Assembly (NCBI GenBank): GCA_947631715.1
Contig: CANRMK010000183.1
Coordinates: 1 to 5,171 of the forward strand
Reading direction: 5' to 3'
Length of the DNA: 5,171 bases
Source: an uncultured Acetatifactor sp.
GTDB taxonomy: Bacteria > Bacillota > Clostridia > Lachnospirales > Lachnospiraceae
The notes under the pieces were generated by a model. The model had not been told where the DNA came from. It searched no databases and saw nothing but the letters and a program-made list of their open reading frames with translations. Shown piece after piece: positions 1 through 4,857 of the stretch. Within the stretch, counting starts at the first letter, position 1. Each line of letters starts with the position of its first letter. Made by a program: the position numbers and the translations under genes.

Positions 1-46
1 CGGCTCCTGCGTATCCTGTGGCTCCGATAATGCCTACCTTGATCAT
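1..46 (-). CDS. argC: N-acetyl-gamma-glutamyl-phosphate reductase, N-terminal fragment
   Basis: Only the first 15 codons are in the window, reading MIKVGIIGATGYAGA; the rest lies beyond the left edge. The glycine-rich GIIGATGYAG stretch directly after the start is the NADP-binding Rossmann turn typical of ArgC, which reduces N-acetylglutamyl phosphate to the semialdehyde in cytoplasmic arginine/ornithine synthesis. The start is ATG at 46-44, preceded by a GAGGG Shine-Dalgarno at 54-50 with unusually short spacing (3 nt). A promoter, an arginine-box-like palindrome and a hairpin leader lie upstream, which fits an arginine-regulated first gene of an arg operon. The call rests on a short but characteristic N-terminus and on the regulatory context. 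Other Rossmann-fold dehydrogenases are possible but less likely. Confidence 0.85.
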   Translation of the reverse strand, partial: MIKVGIIGATGYAGA

Positions 47-57
47 ATTCCCTCTTT

Positions 58-91
58 TCTGCCGCAGACTGCGGCGCCTTGTCTTCCATAT
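58..91 (-). repeat. Hairpin leader element, copy A (argC leader)
   Basis: This 34-nt stretch of the argC leader contains an inverted repeat with 7-bp arms and a 1-nt centre (GCCGCAG, A on the plus strand, CTGCGGC; 61-75), followed by TTGTCTTCCA on the plus strand. It is nearly repeated at 4392-4422 in the leader of the GntR operon: of 34 aligned columns 29 are identical, with two substitutions and three gap positions. It ends 11 nt before the argC start codon, so a folded RNA here could influence access to the ribosome binding site. No known riboregulator was recognised. Confidence 0.6.
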
Positions 92-153
92 ACTGTTCGA
101 CGGCGCGTTCCATGAGAAGCGGCCGTTTATCCCTCTTTGCAGTGTCTTTTGTT

Positions 154-181
154 ATCATACCACTTTTTGCATAAATGTCCA
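154..181 (-). promoter_or_regulatory. Probable argC promoter
   Basis: On the minus strand TGGACA (181-176, 5 of 6 matches to the sigma-A -35) and TATGAT (159-154, 5 of 6 to the -10) are separated by 16 bp. Transcription would begin near 147, giving a leader of about 100 nt before argC. The box TGCATAAATGTCCA read on the plus strand (168-181) overlaps the -35 and resembles a degenerate arginine operator, so repressor bound there would block polymerase. Confidence 0.7.
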
Positions 182-217
182 CTACTTTTTTATTTTTATA
201 CAGCATATTTCATCATC

Positions 218-247
218 AATGTATAATATACATTTTTAATGCATAAT
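218..247. promoter_or_regulatory. Probable ArgR/AhrC operator region (tandem ARG boxes)
   Basis: Positions 218-234 are a perfect 17-bp palindrome, AATGTATAATATACATT. A second half-site, AATGCATAAT (238-247), repeats AATGTATAAT (218-227) exactly 20 bp later, about two helical turns. ARG boxes of the ArgR/AhrC family have TGnAT half-sites in inverted pairs and usually occur in tandem with boxes about 21 bp apart. The palindrome is one base shorter than the usual 18-bp box. It lies upstream of the argC promoter and downstream of the ABC operon, so argC is the natural target. The assignment is inferred from pattern and position. Confidence 0.55.
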
Positions 248-333
248 TTAGCTCCCAAATTTATCGCTCTTCCTGCGGGATCCGCTTCCCCGCGATTTTT
301 CCCGTGAACAAGGGGCCGGTGCAGCCTCGCCGG

Positions 334-365
334 GCAGCAAACTTTATGCTCCGCCCGTTTGCTGC
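334..365 (-). terminator. Hairpin downstream of the ABC operon (weak terminator candidate)
   Basis: GCAGCAAAC (334-342) and GTTTGCTGC (357-365) form a perfect 9-bp inverted repeat with a 14-nt loop, about 26 nt past the stop codon of the exported protein. No U-tract follows on the minus strand, so it is not a classical intrinsic terminator. It may be a 3'-end stabilising hairpin or a partial terminator. A second, shorter stem at 275-293 is followed by T-rich sequence only in the plus direction. Confidence 0.3.
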
Positions 366-390
366 GGGGTATGGAATTCCATTTTGCCGT

Positions 391-1857
391 TTACTCCCAT
401 TTCACCTTAAGCATCTCCTCCACGGGAATCCGGGATCTGCGGACGCTCAAATAGTAGTCCTCATCCACCAGGGGGCTCCTGTAATAGACAGTTTCCGGAG
501 GGCTGATCCGAAGTGCGCTGTCCGTCTGTTCTATCTCCAGTTCTTTATTGTATTCGCAGAGCCCCCGCCATGCCAGACCATCCCTTTCATAGACATGCAG
601 ACTTACGCTGACGCTCATGGTGTCCGCAAAGTTTCCAAGGACAAGGCGTTCCCCGTCAAAATCCCAGACCCTTTCAGAGGCAAAGAGCGCATCCGGGACC
701 TTTTCTTCCTCCAGACGCCAGAGTTCCAGCTCTTCCCCGTTCCAGACCGCAAAGGCAAAGCTTGCATCCGCCCAGACCATCAGCGCTCCCGAAGCCTTTA
801 CGGACAGGTCTCTAAAATAGGGATTTTTCTCACCCCCCGGCTCCCCGGAGACTCTGCGCACGGGAAGCTTCTGCAGGATAGCAGCCTTTCCCTCTTCCAC
901 GCGGTAGATGCTCAGAAAAACGGTCTCCTCCTCCCGGGATACCAGATAGAGTCTTTCCTCCCTCTCGTCCAGTTCCATCGCTATGGGGACCACACCCGGC
1001 TCAAGCTCACAGGCTTTCCGGATCTCGCAGGGATTCACTGTGAAGCTTCCGCTGCCTCTTTTTTCTTCCTCCTCCACATATGGGAGATAGTAGAGCCCAT
1101 AGTTTTCTCCCGGCTCCTTGCTGATTTTCCCCGCCTGTTCCAGATAATAGGCAAAGTAGACGCCCTGCTGCCCAAAGGCAGAACACCCCCAGATTCCTGT
1201 CTCGCTCTGGTCAGAACATTGGATCTGGGTCACTTCTCCGGCCTCGTTCTTCTCCACAGTGATCTCCTCCCTATGGTTCTCGTCCACGGGGATCCGGAAA
1301 TAATCGGTCAAGACCTCCCAGTCTTCGTCCTCCGAATCGTAATATACGTCAAAGCCGTCCTTGTTCAATTGCAGTTCCAGCGGGTAATAGGGATAATAAT
1401 CTCTCAAAGCCACTGTTTCCGTGCGGCGCTCCCCCGCTTTTGTCCGGCCTGCAACGCCGTTTACCGCAGCGGCCAGGGAGATCTTCCCCTCCTCAAAGGC
1501 TTCCCCGTAAACCGGCTCCTCCCCGCTTTCCACCCGGACCGTCCCCCAGTTGGTGGTACAGGAAAGCTCCAGACTGCCCGTATCCTGCTTTGGCCAGCTT
1601 TTCTCCATACTGTAAAACGCAAAACGGCTCTCCGGCTTCCCGCTGCCCCACCCATAGGCGGTGTCCCACACCAGATGATCCTGCCACTGGGAAACCATCC
1701 GCACCGTCAGGCCCGCCGCCTTTTCAGGGTCTCCCTCCAGGGTGTGCTCCGTGATCAGTATCTCCTCTTTCTGCCCGTCCACCGCCGCCCAGGCTGCCCC
1801 CAGGAAAAAAGAAGCCAGCAGAAATAGAACCACAGCCGTAAATAACGCTCTTTTCAT
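391..1857 (-). CDS. Exported protein with propeller-like repeats, last gene of ABC operon
   Basis: A 488-residue protein of no family I can name. Residues 1-25 (MKRALFTAVV, then a hydrophobic run ending AAWAA) form a signal peptide or membrane anchor; there is no lipobox cysteine near residue 20-25. The rest is hydrophilic, acidic and rich in Tyr and Trp, with no further membrane segment. Residues about 302-330, 358-384 and 403-431 share a pattern of short beta strands: a buried Leu/Val strand, a turn, then an aromatic-ended strand and a charged loop. This suggests blades of a beta-propeller-like fold. Six cysteines lie outside the leader (100, 214, 225, 277, 283, 434). The ATG overlaps the ATPase stop as ATGA and has GGAGG seven nt upstream, so translation is coupled. 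A surface sensor or substrate-binding partner of the transporter is the likely role by inference; function unknown. Confidence 0.85.
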   Translation of the reverse strand: MKRALFTAVVLFLLASFFLGAAWAAVDGQKEEILITEHTLEGDPEKAAGLTVRMVSQWQDHLVWDTAYGWGSGKPESRFAFYSMEKSWPKQDTGSLELSCTTNWGTVRVESGEEPVYGEAFEEGKISLAAAVNGVAGRTKAGERRTETVALRDYYPYYPLELQLNKDGFDVYYDSEDEDWEVLTDYFRIPVDENHREEITVEKNEAGEVTQIQCSDQSETGIWGCSAFGQQGVYFAYYLEQAGKISKEPGENYGLYYLPYVEEEEKRGSGSFTVNPCEIRKACELEPGVVPIAMELDEREERLYLVSREEETVFLSIYRVEEGKAAILQKLPVRRVSGEPGGEKNPYFRDLSVKASGALMVWADASFAFAVWNGEELELWRLEEEKVPDALFASERVWDFDGERLVLGNFADTMSVSVSLHVYERDGLAWRGLCEYNKELEIEQTDSALRISPPETVYYRSPLVDEDYYLSVRRSRIPVEEMLKVKWE

Positions 1858-2588
1858 AAGATTTCCTCCAGGGCTTTCTGCACCCGGTCAGGCCGGTATT
1901 GATACGTCTCCTTTACATATTCCATCAGGCTCTTCCCCTGCTCCTCCAGCTTAAGGGTCGTGATGTCTCCCACCACCCTCCCTTTCCGCAAAAGCACTGC
2001 CCGGCCCAGGAAATTCTCCACCTCACCGATCAGATGGGTGGACAGAAGCACCGTCTCCGTGGGCTCTAAAATGCCCAGAAGCACTTTATAAAAATCTTCC
2101 CGGTTAAAAACATCGTTTCCCGCAAAGGGCTCATCCATCAGGATATAGTCCGCGCCCTGGCACAGGGCCATGATCACCTCGAACTGGTTCTGCTGGCCCA
2201 CGGAAAAGGTCTTGAGGGATCTGCAAAGGGGCAGTTCAAAGAAATCCATGAGTGTCTCAAATCTCCCGGCGCGGAAATTTCCGAAATGCATCTCATAAAA
2301 TTCCCGGTGCTCACAGGGCGTCAGATTCGGGAAAAAGGAGTGCTCACAGGTGGCAAAGGAAAGCCTTGCCAGGTTGTCCCGGCCGATCTTCTCTCCGTCC
2401 AGCAGAATCTCCCCTCTGCAGGGCAGGTACCCCAGGATACACTTTAACAGCGTGGTCTTGCCCGCGCCGTTCTCCCCGAGCAGTCCCACGATCTCTCCCT
2501 GACCCAGCGCAAGCTCCACCTCCGCCAAGGCTTTCTGAGGCCCCTCCTTTCCGGCATATGTCTTGCTTACCTTTTTGATCTCCAGCAT
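1854..2588 (-). CDS. ABC transporter ATP-binding protein
   Basis: A 244-residue nucleotide-binding subunit that would hydrolyse ATP at the inner face of the membrane to power the two neighbouring membrane proteins. Walker A is GENGAGKTT (residues 38-46), Walker B is YILMDEP (148-154) with catalytic Glu153, the D-loop region reads AGND, and the switch histidine is His185 in LLSTH. The signature motif is FSVGQ (128-132) rather than LSGGQ, and the Q-loop region near residue 80-86 (ATCEHSF) lacks an obvious glutamine. Both deviations occur in YtrB/drug-export-like single-domain ATPases. The length is normal for a single domain with a short C-terminal tail. The ATG has AAAGGAG seven nt upstream and starts 15 nt after the small membrane protein. 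It overlaps the next gene by ATGA. The substrate cannot be read from the sequence. Confidence 0.95.
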   Translation of the reverse strand: MLEIKKVSKTYAGKEGPQKALAEVELALGQGEIVGLLGENGAGKTTLLKCILGYLPCRGEILLDGEKIGRDNLARLSFATCEHSFFPNLTPCEHREFYEMHFGNFRAGRFETLMDFFELPLCRSLKTFSVGQQNQFEVIMALCQGADYILMDEPFAGNDVFNREDFYKVLLGILEPTETVLLSTHLIGEVENFLGRAVLLRKGRVVGDITTLKLEEQGKSLMEYVKETYQYRPDRVQKALEEIL

Positions 2589-2603
2589 TGTCGATCTCCT
2601 TTC

Positions 2604-3074
2604 TCACAGGAACCTGGGCATGCATTCCCCAGGCACCACAAGAAAATACAGCCCCAGGTACAGTCCGTACAAAAGCGCCGCCTCTGCCCCAAGGGCCGCC
2701 AAATACAGCGCCGGGGCCTGAATACAGCTTTTCAGCACCACACCCCGCCCGGGCAGCCTGCGCATCACGTAAATGCTCCTGGTCTGCCGCCAGTAGCTGA
2801 AATAATGCTGCAGGGGCAGAAATAGGATATCCATCAGGGGAAAAGCAAAAAACACCCAGCTTCCCGCCGCAAGAGCCCCAAAACTCTCCGCCAGAGCGCC
2901 CTCCTTTAAAAAGCGCCTTTCCTCCACATACTGATACAGGTTCGATACCATAGTTCCCAGCCGGAATACATAGATCAGGCTGTAAAGGGACGCCATTGCT
3001 GCCAGCGCTCCTAGTCCCCTGACTTCCCTTTTCCACTCATACCCCGGCGGATACAGTTTTTCCGGTCTTATCAC
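2604..3074 (-). CDS. Small membrane protein, probable ABC permease component
   Basis: A 156-residue hydrophobic protein. Hydrophobic segments lie at about 20-38, 66-88 and 118-147; the last is long enough for two tightly packed helices. Between them is a basic cytoplasmic-type loop with RSIYVMRRLPGR (99-110), which looks like the coupling region that touches the ATPase; I believe similar RRLP motifs recur in small clostridial permeases, but this is from memory. The start is GTG at 3074-3072, overlapping the previous stop as GTGA, with AGGAGG (3087-3082) seven nt upstream. A larger upstream extension in this frame only shadows the preceding gene and lacks such a site. At this size it is unlikely to be a full transporter half alone, so it probably pairs with the preceding membrane protein. 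Confidence 0.85.
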   Translation of the reverse strand: MIRPEKLYPPGYEWKREVRGLGALAAMASLYSLIYVFRLGTMVSNLYQYVEERRFLKEGALAESFGALAAGSWVFFAFPLMDILFLPLQHYFSYWRQTRSIYVMRRLPGRGVVLKSCIQAPALYLAALGAEAALLYGLYLGLYFLVVPGECMPRFL

Positions 3075-3904
3075 GCTTTTTCCTCCTGTCCCGACTCCGG
3101 TTCCTCTTCCTCTTTCCCGCTGACCTGGACGCCCCTGCCCCGCACTGCAGCTACCACGATCACGATCACAAGCACCGCTTCCAGCCATAGCTCGCTGATT
3201 CGAAAACCGACGTCTCCCGTGGCCGCCCAGCATATCACCATACTCAGGAAAAACACTGGATTCTTGTATCCTCTGCCCAGATTGTCCTCTGACGCCTCTT
3301 CCATGCTCAGAGCCGACAACAGCAGCAGATTCTTTGCCCACTTTCCCCCGTCGGCCAGAGGCAGCAGCCCGTGCAAGAATCTCACCCGATAAAAGGCCAG
3401 AAACTCCAGCTGAGGCGTCAGGAATTCCTCCGGCATCCTCTCACGGTACATCCGGCACATCCCAAGGACGATCCCGATCTGCACTGCGAACAAAAGCACC
3501 AGGCACAGGAAATTGTATGCCGTCCGGCTCCAGAACAAATGCCGTCCCGTGACCCGCAGCCGCGCCAGAGTATAGCCCGGCCTGCTCCCCCGGGCTCCGG
3601 AGGCATTCCAGCCCAGAACCAGGCACACCAGGCAAAAGACCGCCACGAACAGAATCTCCGCGCCGCTGTACTGAAAGATCTTCTCAAAACTCTGGCTCTG
3701 ATCGTAAACCGCCCCCTGCTGCCTGCGCCCCTCCAGCGTCCTCCAAAACAGCAGGAACTCCGCCGATGCCATCAGGAGGAACAAGAAGCCCAGCTTATAA
3801 ATACTTCTCCTGCCCCAAAGGGCCCACAGGGAAATCTCCCTTGCCAGGATCCCGCCGGAGCCGGTGCGCCGCCCCTGCCCTGCTTTCTTTCTCTCTTTGT
3901 TCAT
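3071..3904 (-). CDS. Integral membrane protein, probable ABC permease component
   Basis: A 277-residue protein if it starts at the ATG at 3904-3902 (MNKERKKAGQ). That start has AAGGA nine nt upstream. An upstream GTG (3961) in the same frame would add 19 residues that look non-membrane and lack a good ribosome site, and another ATG lies three codons earlier. After a basic N-terminus, predicted helices lie at about 34-54, 81-99, 128-149, 214-230 and 238-254. The tail is strongly acidic (264-275, EEEEPESGQEE). The loop 100-127 is Arg-rich and probably cytoplasmic. Residues 155-210 may be an extracytoplasmic or amphipathic loop. It follows the GntR gene by 58 nt and overlaps the next gene by GTGA. 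No named family was recognised. Assignment as a permease rests on topology and its place beside an ABC ATPase. Confidence 0.8.
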   Translation of the reverse strand: MNKERKKAGQGRRTGSGGILAREISLWALWGRRSIYKLGFLFLLMASAEFLLFWRTLEGRRQQGAVYDQSQSFEKIFQYSGAEILFVAVFCLVCLVLGWNASGARGSRPGYTLARLRVTGRHLFWSRTAYNFLCLVLLFAVQIGIVLGMCRMYRERMPEEFLTPQLEFLAFYRVRFLHGLLPLADGGKWAKNLLLLSALSMEEASEDNLGRGYKNPVFFLSMVICWAATGDVGFRISELWLEAVLVIVIVVAAVRGRGVQVSGKEEEEPESGQEEKA

Positions 3905-3962
3905 AAAACCCATTCCTTTCGCATCTATCAGACATCGGATATTCCGAGAATGACTTCCCACG

Positions 3963-4334
3963 CTAATCCCAAAGCTCCTCCGCCAGCTTTACCGCCTCCG
4001 CTTTATCAAGTCCCAGCTGCTTCATGGAGCGGATCCAGCTGCCGGTATCCCTCTCCAGTAATTCCCGGCGTATCCTCTCCACGGTCTCACCGTTTACGCA
4101 GGTGTAACTCTTTGCGCCGGAGCGGGAGGTAATGACCCCTTCTTCCTCCAGAAGATGATAGGCTTTCTGGATAGTGTTGGGATTTACCCCGAGAAGTGCG
4201 GAAAGAGCCCTCCTGGAAGGAATCTCTTCCTGATCGCCGATGGCGCCCGCGGCGATACCCTGCTTGATATACCGTATGATCTGGAGGTAGATGGGCCCCG
4301 TGTCCTCCAGTACAAACTTCTCAAAAGTGACCAT
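3963..4334 (-). CDS. GntR-family transcriptional regulator, YtrA subfamily
   Basis: A 123-residue DNA-binding protein. Residues about 13-75 are a GntR winged helix: PIYLQIIRYIKQGI, then EIPSRRALSALLGVNPNT with the recognition helix about 52-62, and the wing EEEGVITSRSGAKSY. The short C-terminal region (85-123) is helical, without a ligand-binding FadR, HutC or aminotransferase domain. This size and layout define the YtrA type, whose members (such as B. subtilis YtrA) sit at the head of ABC transporter operons and repress them until an envelope-acting signal appears. The ATG (4334-4332) has AAGGAA seven nt upstream. It is the first gene of the operon, about 120 nt after the predicted transcription start, and probably represses its own promoter. 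The inducer is unknown. Confidence 0.92.
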   Translation of the reverse strand: MVTFEKFVLEDTGPIYLQIIRYIKQGIAAGAIGDQEEIPSRRALSALLGVNPNTIQKAYHLLEEEGVITSRSGAKSYTCVNGETVERIRRELLERDTGSWIRSMKQLGLDKAEAVKLAEELWD

Positions 4335-4341
4335 GCTCTTC

Positions 4342-4388
4342 CTTTGCCGTGCTGCTTTGCTGTTTTGTATTTTTTCGCTTTGCCGTGC
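4342..4388 (-). repeat. 11-bp direct repeat in the GntR leader
   Basis: CTTTGCCGTGC occurs at 4342-4352 and again at 4378-4388, 36 bp apart, inside the untranslated leader just upstream of the GntR ribosome binding site. On the transcript these read GCACGGCAAAG. The copy nearer the gene contributes part of the AAGGAA ribosome site context. They may be a duplication, a protein-binding pair or chance in a low-complexity leader. Confidence 0.5.
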
Positions 4389-4391
4389 CGC

Positions 4392-4422
4392 TCTGCCGCA
4401 GATGCGGCTTTGTCTTCCAAAT
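4392..4422 (-). repeat. Hairpin leader element, copy B (GntR operon leader)
   Basis: A 31-nt stretch of the operon leader that nearly matches the argC leader at 58-91. It carries GCCGCA, two bases, TGCGGC (4395-4408), a short strong hairpin, followed by TTGTCTTCCA on the plus strand. Relative to copy A it has two substitutions and gaps of one and two bases. The gaps sum to three, so the reading frame that gives MED-K-A-x-SAAE in both copies is preserved, although I see no ribosome site that proves translation. It lies about 58 nt before the GntR start. Confidence 0.6.
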
Positions 4423-4458
4423 CTCAGACCGTATTATTTATATGACACGGTTCATAAC

Positions 4459-4478
4459 TGTATTATATGACTAACACA
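4459..4478. promoter_or_regulatory. Candidate GntR autoregulatory operator
   Basis: TGTATTA (4459-4465), six bases, TAACACA (4472-4478) is an inverted repeat with six of seven matching positions. It spans the -10 element and part of the spacer of the operon promoter, where a repressor would exclude polymerase. GntR/YtrA regulators typically bind such palindromes at their own promoters. A second pair, TATGA and TCATA (4441-4445, 4452-4456), lies around the transcription start, and TTATATGAC occurs twice (4438-4446, 4463-4471). The link to the neighbouring GntR protein is inferred. Confidence 0.5.
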
Positions 4479-4490
4479 CTCCTTTGTCAA
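4462..4490 (-). promoter_or_regulatory. Consensus sigma-A promoter of the GntR-ABC operon
   Basis: TTGACA (4490-4485) and TATAAT (4467-4462) on the minus strand match both consensus hexamers perfectly and are separated by the optimal 17 bp. Transcription should start near 4455, giving a leader of about 120 nt before the GntR start. Such a strong core promoter is expected to be kept off by a repressor, in agreement with the palindrome overlapping the -10. Confidence 0.88.
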
Positions 4491-4501
4491 CCCTCCGCAC
4501 T

Positions 4502-4537
4502 CCTGTTTTCTTGCCTGTTTTATCCCCTGTTTTCTCA
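4502..4537. repeat. Three tandem 12-bp repeats (CCTGTTTT iterons)
   Basis: CCTGTTTT begins at 4502, 4514 and 4526, an exact 12-bp period; the four spacer bases differ (CTTG, ATCC, CTCA). The array lies between the mobile-element gene and the -35 of the operon promoter. A GTCAA-GTG-TTGAC inverted repeat (4551-4563) follows. Evenly phased short repeats at the end of an integrated element can be recombinase or excisionase arm sites, or activator sites for the downstream promoter. The sequence alone does not decide. Confidence 0.6.
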
Positions 4538-4568
4538 TCTGATAAGAGTTGTCAAGTGTTGACGTGGA

Positions 4569-4754
4569 TTATTTCTCATTTTTTTCAACGCACTCATGGA
4601 TAATCAGCTTTTGCACTCTGTCCTTAAAGGCTTTGTCAGTGTCCTTACTGAAATGCACTTTGACAGTGTAAGTGGTGTTCCCCAACTTTCGCTTGAAACT
4701 GTGGGGCTGTTGCTCGTTTTTTGGTTTCTGCCATATTCTCTGCTCCTCGTACAT
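4569..4754 (-). CDS. TnpW-like transposon-encoded protein, possibly frameshifted at its start
   Basis: The 61-residue product contains QQPHSFKRKLGNTTYTVKVHF followed by KDTDKAFKDRVQKLI (residues about 15-50), the pattern of the small TnpW family found in Tn4451-type transposons and clostridial integrative elements; its function is unknown. The ATG at 4754 that keeps this frame lies right against a terminator U-tract and has no ribosome site. A better start, ATG at 4734-4732, has GAGGAG (4748-4743) with eight-nt spacing. It encodes MAETK, the family-like N-terminus, but is one base out of frame with the conserved part because of a six-A run (4722-4717 on the minus strand); read straight it ends after about 29 codons. 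Removing one A would give MAETKNEQQPHSF. Hence a decayed gene, programmed slippage or a sequence error are all possible. It ends near the host boundary. Confidence 0.7.
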   Translation of the reverse strand: MYEEQRIWQKPKNEQQPHSFKRKLGNTTYTVKVHFSKDTDKAFKDRVQKLIIHECVEKNEK

Positions 4755-4790
4755 AAAAATAGAGCGTATAGGCTGGTTTCTATACGCTCT
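4755..4790 (-). terminator. Strong rho-independent terminator
   Basis: AGAGCGTATA (4761-4770) and TATACGCTCT (4781-4790) are a perfect inverted repeat, extended by one G-C pair to an 11-bp stem with an 8-nt loop. On the minus strand it is followed by ATTTTT (4760-4755), the U-tract of an intrinsic terminator. It lies about 67 nt after the stop of the upstream partial gene, whose transcript it should end. It also directly precedes the TnpW-like gene, so it may limit that gene's expression from upstream. Confidence 0.85.
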
Positions 4791-4857
4791 GACGCTGTGT
4801 TGTATTACTTATTCAGTTGTGATTGTGGAAATGGTTGTTTCGCAAATTTAAAATTAT

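Noticed and set aside
275..300. GCGGG/CCCGC stem followed by ATTTTT on the plus strand
   Set aside because: It points in the plus direction, where there is no gene to terminate, and the stem is only five to six pairs.
304..1827. A 507-codon open frame on the plus strand
   Set aside because: It is antisense to the exported-protein gene, has no convincing ribosome site or recognisable protein, and its composition (many Pro, Arg, Leu, His) is typical of a shadow. The minus-strand gene has a signal peptide, ribosome site and ATGA coupling.
2344..3036. A 230-codon open frame on the minus strand
   Set aside because: It overlaps the ATPase and small membrane protein in another frame, is Gly/Arg-rich and has no domain; the overlapped genes are well supported.
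3075..3341. Upstream extension of the small membrane protein frame
   Set aside because: It overlaps the preceding membrane protein and encodes low-complexity Gly/Arg/Ser sequence; GTG at 3074 has an ideal AGGAGG site.
3935..3947. TCGGA-TAT-TCCGA inverted repeat between the GntR gene and the first membrane protein
   Set aside because: The arms are only five bases, there is no promoter next to it and it could arise by chance.
4184..4420. Small minus-strand open frame starting at a TTG in the GntR leader
   Set aside because: It lacks a ribosome site and mostly overlaps the GntR gene out of frame. Its first residues are of interest only as part of the shared leader element.
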